This document shows, piece by piece, positions 12,982 through 15,562 of a stretch of 15,562 bases of DNA. The stretch is taken from contig JASLDK010000263.1 of assembly GCA_030145945.1 (NCBI GenBank), forward strand, positions 1-15,562, given 5' to 3'. The position numbers were made by a program, and so were the translations under genes. The stretch comes from Nocardioides sp. GTDB lineage: Bacteria > Actinomycetota > Actinomycetes > Propionibacteriales > Nocardioidaceae. How positions within the stretch are numbered: the first letter of the stretch is position 1; every line of letters begins with the position of its first letter. The notes under the pieces were generated by a model. It searched no databases and was not told the origin of the DNA. It saw only the letters and a program-made list of their open reading frames with translations.

Positions 12982-13045
12982 ACCGTAACCGGCCGTGTTC
13001 AGGGCGCGCAAATCATTTATCGAGTTTTTTCGAAGTTTCTTCGAC
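12982..13045 (-). promoter_or_regulatory. whiB7 promoter with AT-rich upstream element
   Basis: A -10 TACGGT (12987-12982) and a -35 TTGCGC (13011-13006) are 18 bp apart on the minus strand. Immediately upstream lies the only strongly A/T-rich patch nearby (GATAAATGAT and an A6 run). An AT-rich stretch next to the -35 is the known signature of WhiB7-activated promoters, where the AT-hook binds, so autoregulation is likely. A perfect inverted repeat TCGAAG-TTT-CTTCGA lies at 13030-13044. Transcription should start near 12975, giving a leader of about 455 nt. Confidence 0.65.
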
Positions 13046-13076
13046 CTGCTCGGTAGCGGTGCTCCGACGGGCGGTT

Positions 13077-15164
13077 TCAGGCGCTTTCCGCGACCAACGC
13101 GAGGACCGCTTCGCCGTACTTCTCGATCTTGCTCGGCCCCACCCCGTTGACCTTCGCGAGCGCCCCGATCGTCGCCGGCTTGTGCTCGGCGATGAGCTCG
13201 AGGGTCGCATCGGTGAACACGACGTACGCCGGCAGCGGCTTGCCGTCCTCACCGCTCTCCCGCGCCGTCTCGAGCCGCCAGGTCTTGAGGCGGTCGAAGA
13301 GGTCCTCGTCGTAGCGGACCGGGTGGTGCGAGCACCGACCTCGCTTCTTCTCGGCCGCGCTCATCAGCGGCTGGAGGCAGTCGCGGCAGCGCGCGACCTT
13401 GGTGCGGGCCCGAGTGGCCTGCGGCTGCTGGTTGGCGGGCAGCAACGGCACGATGAACCGCGACGGTTGGCGCCGCGGCGCCTGGCCGGGGTTGCGGGCG
13501 GCCGCCCACGACACCATCAGCTCCCGGCGGGCCCGGGTGACACCGACATAGAGCAGCCGTCGCTCCTCCTCGACCGCGTCGGGACGGGCGCCGCCCTGTT
13601 CGGCGTACACGATCGGGACGGTGCCGTCCTGGACCCCGCAGCAGAACACGGCATCCCACTCCAGCCCCTTGGCCGCGTGGAAGGTCGCGAGCGTGACACC
13701 GTCGGCGGACGGTGCATGTTGCTCGGCGGCTCGCCGGTCGAGCTCGGCGACGAAACTCGCCACCGACGCCTCGCTCTGCCCACTCCCGGCGCGCTCGGTC
13801 GAGAACTCCTCGGCCTGGTCGGCGAGCGCCTGGAAGGACTCCCAGCGGTCACGGACCTGACCACGTGAGGTCGGCGGCTCCGCCGTCCAGCCCATCCCGC
13901 CAAGCACACCCTTGACCACCTCGAGCCACGGCTCGTCGTCACTCTCCCCCGACCGGGCGGCCCCCCGCAGCCGGGTGACTGCCTCGAGCACCTCCCGACG
14001 GTCGAAGAAGCGGGCAGCGCCACGGATGATGTAGGGAATGCCGCGGTCGGTGAGGGCGTCCTCGAAGGTCTCCGACTGGGCATTGATGCGGAACAGCACC
14101 GCCATCTCGCCGTACGCCGTTCCCGCCCGGTGCAGCTTGAGGATCCGGTCGGCGACGCTGCTGGCTTCAGCGACCTCGTCGGGCTCGCCGACGAATCGCA
14201 CCGTGGAGCCGGCCTTCTGCTGCGAGCGCAGCTCCACGCCCGCGCTCGGCGTACCCGACAGCAGGGTGTTGGCGACGGTGACGACCTGCGGCGTGGAGCG
14301 ATAGTTGCGGACCAGCTCGACCGACGTGGTCCCCGGGTAGCGCTTCGGGAAGTCCCGCAGATAGGTCGCATCGGCGCCGGCGAAGCTGTAGATCGTCTGC
14401 GCCGGATCACCGACCACACACAACTCGTCGCGGCCCCCGAGCCACAGGTCGAGCAGCGCCGACTGCAGGGGCGACACGTCCTGGAACTCGTCGACGACGA
14501 ACCACTTGTATTGCCGCCGCACCTGGGCCGCGACCCGCTCGTCGGAGGCGAGCACGCCGGCGGTCAACAGCAGCACGTCCTCCATGTCCATCCGGCCCTG
14601 GTCGCGCTTGACCTCCTCATAGGCCGCGATCACACGACCGATCGCCTCCGGCGTCTGGTCCGCGACCGAGCGTCCCTTGCCGGGCGCGATCCGGGGATAG
14701 TCGTCGGCCCCCACATTGCTGACCTTGGCCCACTCGATCTCGGAGGCCAGGTCACGCAACAGCGCCTGCTCGGCCCGGATCCCGACATGACGACAGGCCA
14801 ACGCCAGCATCGGGATCTTCGACTCGGTCAACGTCGGCAGCTCCGTGCCGTGCACGTGCGGCCAGAAGTAGCGCAGTTGCCGCAGCGCCGCGCTGTGGAA
14901 GGTGCGGGCCTGGACACCGGGCGCCCCGAGCTGACGCAGCCGCTGCCGCAGCTCCCCGGCAGCGCGGGTCGTGAACGTCACCGCCAGCACCTCGGTCGGT
15001 GCATAGACCCCGGCCTGCACGCCGTGCGCGATCCGGTGCGTGATCGCCCGCGTCTTGCCCGTCCCGGCACCGGCCAGCACCCGCACCGGCCCCCGCAGCG
15101 TCTCGGCCACCTCCCGCTGCTCAGGGTCGAGCGCGGAGAGCAGGCGTTCGATGGCGGCGGACAT
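13077..15164 (-). CDS. uvrD2: ATP-dependent DNA helicase UvrD2 (SF1A) with HRDC domain
   Basis: This 695-aa 3'-5' DNA helicase/translocase of the UvrD/PcrA superfamily probably acts in DNA repair. Its motifs are in order: Walker A AGAGTGKT (31-38), TFTTRAA (63-69), VDEFQDV (224-230), GDPAQTIYSFAGA (252-264), LVRNYRST (284-291), TFHAAKGLEWD (494-504) and RRLLYVGVTRARREL (535-549). After a short basic linker comes a zinc-finger-like segment CRDC...RCSHH (593-614), then a C-terminal HRDC domain (about 617-695, TDATLELIAEHKP and NGVGPSKIEKYGEAVL). This HRDC-plus-tetracysteine layout defines actinobacterial UvrD2; here the fourth Cys appears to be His. The start at 15164 is supported by a TAGGTT -10 box 6 nt upstream. 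The next gene downstream is the whiB7 unit. Confidence 0.95.
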   Translation of the reverse strand: MSAAIERLLSALDPEQREVAETLRGPVRVLAGAGTGKTRAITHRIAHGVQAGVYAPTEVLAVTFTTRAAGELRQRLRQLGAPGVQARTFHSAALRQLRYFWPHVHGTELPTLTESKIPMLALACRHVGIRAEQALLRDLASEIEWAKVSNVGADDYPRIAPGKGRSVADQTPEAIGRVIAAYEEVKRDQGRMDMEDVLLLTAGVLASDERVAAQVRRQYKWFVVDEFQDVSPLQSALLDLWLGGRDELCVVGDPAQTIYSFAGADATYLRDFPKRYPGTTSVELVRNYRSTPQVVTVANTLLSGTPSAGVELRSQQKAGSTVRFVGEPDEVAEASSVADRILKLHRAGTAYGEMAVLFRINAQSETFEDALTDRGIPYIIRGAARFFDRREVLEAVTRLRGAARSGESDDEPWLEVVKGVLGGMGWTAEPPTSRGQVRDRWESFQALADQAEEFSTERAGSGQSEASVASFVAELDRRAAEQHAPSADGVTLATFHAAKGLEWDAVFCCGVQDGTVPIVYAEQGGARPDAVEEERRLLYVGVTRARRELMVSWAAARNPGQAPRRQPSRFIVPLLPANQQPQATRARTKVARCRDCLQPLMSAAEKKRGRCSHHPVRYDEDLFDRLKTWRLETARESGEDGKPLPAYVVFTDATLELIAEHKPATIGALAKVNGVGPSKIEKYGEAVLALVAESA

Positions 15165-15170
15165 GCTCCC

Positions 15171-15176
15171 AACCTA
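15171..15176 (-). promoter_or_regulatory. uvrD2 -10 box (leaderless)
   Basis: TAGGTT on the minus strand is followed by GGGAGC (6 nt) and the uvrD2 ATG at 15164. GGGAG is too close to the ATG for good Shine-Dalgarno pairing. The -35 region would fall in the T-rich tail of the upstream terminator. Confidence 0.55.
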
Positions 15177-15189
15177 GACGGCACCCCGG

Positions 15190-15224
15190 ACACAACCCCG
15201 GCCGGCCGGATGGGCCGACCGGGG
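15190..15224 (-). terminator. Terminator after the Ig-like protein gene
   Basis: On the minus strand CCCCGGTCGGCC (15224-15213) pairs with GGCCGGCCGGGG (15207-15196) over 12 bp with one wobble and a 5-nt loop. A TTGTGT tail follows. It separates the Ig-like gene (stop at 15243) from uvrD2. Confidence 0.75.
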
Positions 15225-15242
15225 AGTGCCCGGGGGTTCGAC

Positions 15243-15562
15243 TCAGCGCCGGACCTTCACCGGCTTCGAGGTGACCACGCGGTCGGCGTACCCGCTGTGC
15301 CGGGCGGTGACGCGCACCTGGATCCGCTTGCCGCGGTCCGCCTTCCCGACCTTGTACGACGAGCCGGTGCGTCCCTTGACCACCTTGCCGTTGCGCAGCC
15401 AGGTGTAGGTGAGCGAGGTCGGCGCGGGTGAGAACGTGCCGGCGCTCGCGACGAGCTTGCGACCGACCGCGGCCTTGCCGACCACGGCAGGTGCGGTCGT
15501 CACGGTGATGCTGTTCCCGTGGGCACCGCCCCCACCTGCCCCACCTCCGCCGGCGCCGCCGC
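15243..15562 (-). CDS. C-terminal end of a secreted protein with an Ig-like repeat (5' part outside the window)
   Basis: The frame is open to the right edge, so this is the last about 105 residues of a longer protein. It starts with a Gly/Ala-rich linker (GGAGGGGAGGGGAHGNS). One Ig-like beta-sandwich repeat follows: VVGKAAVGRKLVASAGTF, YTWLRNGKVVKGRTGSSYKV, then DRGKRIQVRVTARHSGY, ending basic (KPVKVRR). The W-x-R-N-G and D-x-G-x-x-I-x-V-x-V-T pattern is common in actinobacterial secreted or surface proteins that carry such repeats beside catalytic domains. The N-terminal domain, and therefore the function, cannot be seen. The start is outside the window; the internal GTG at 15503 is not the start because the frame continues upstream. 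Confidence 0.8.
   Translation of the reverse strand, partial: GGAGGGGAGGGGAHGNSITVTTAPAVVGKAAVGRKLVASAGTFSPAPTSLTYTWLRNGKVVKGRTGSSYKVGKADRGKRIQVRVTARHSGYADRVVTSKPVKVRR

Noticed and set aside
13025..13044. Intrinsic terminator after uvrD2 (T6 next to a 6-bp hairpin)
   Set aside because: On the uvrD2 strand the hairpin is followed by A's, and the T6 run precedes rather than follows the hairpin on the plus strand. It fits better as part of the AT-rich whiB7 promoter.
14130..15431. Plus-strand open frame of 433 codons opposite uvrD2
   Set aside because: It is antisense to conserved helicase motifs, has biased shadow composition, and runs into the 3' end of the Ig-like gene.

Overview
The window looks like chromosomal DNA of a high-GC actinobacterium, most likely Propionibacteriales (Nocardioides- or Aeromicrobium-like). 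The evidence is strong G/C third-position bias, frequent GTG starts, a WhiB regulator, a UvrD2-type helicase, a PPA1309-like protein and a Lon-like PDZ protease. No phage, IS element, CRISPR array, tRNA or rRNA was seen. From memory, the order UPF0182, PDZ/S16 protease, DUF2342 protein, E1-like protein, whiB7, uvrD2 parallels the Mycobacterium tuberculosis block around Rv3193c to Rv3198c. I read it as an ancestral neighbourhood with local insertions.

Left part (1-4950, minus strand). Four genes form a probable operon reading right to left: a small membrane-anchored protein, a membrane-anchored PDZ/S16 (Lon-like) protease, a PPA1309-like protein and a large UPF0182 membrane protein, which runs off the left edge just short of its expected end. 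All but the PPA1309-like protein carry predicted membrane segments, so a cell-envelope role is plausible but not shown.

Middle (5097-10670). moaE (molybdopterin synthase large subunit) diverges from a DUF2342 (zincin-like) gene that is translationally coupled to a NUDIX hydrolase gene. These converge, across a perfect inverted repeat holding both stop codons, on a YgjP/SprT-like metallopeptidase gene that follows a PolX-like HhH-PHP phosphoesterase gene. A 349-bp intergenic region with six TCCACA (DnaA-box-like) motifs and a large hairpin separates these from an enoyl-CoA hydratase-family gene. That gene diverges from a small DUF5679 zinc-ribbon gene with a structured 5' UTR and a strong terminator.

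Right part (10800-15562). An orphan E1/cyclodehydratase-like protein (TOMM leader-binding type, no YcaO nearby) lies on the plus strand. On the minus strand come a 54-aa zinc-finger protein, a 55-aa basic helical protein, whiB7 with an elaborate leader, uvrD2, and the C-terminus of a secreted Ig-like protein entering from the right edge. The whiB7 leader is the most striking element: a promoter with AT-rich upstream DNA, a 78-aa upstream ORF with a near-perfect Shine-Dalgarno, and overlapping antiterminator and terminator hairpins positioned for ribosome-controlled attenuation.

A second theme is leaderless expression. Seven genes have a TANNNT -10 box ending 6-7 nt before the start codon, and in several cases this decides the start.
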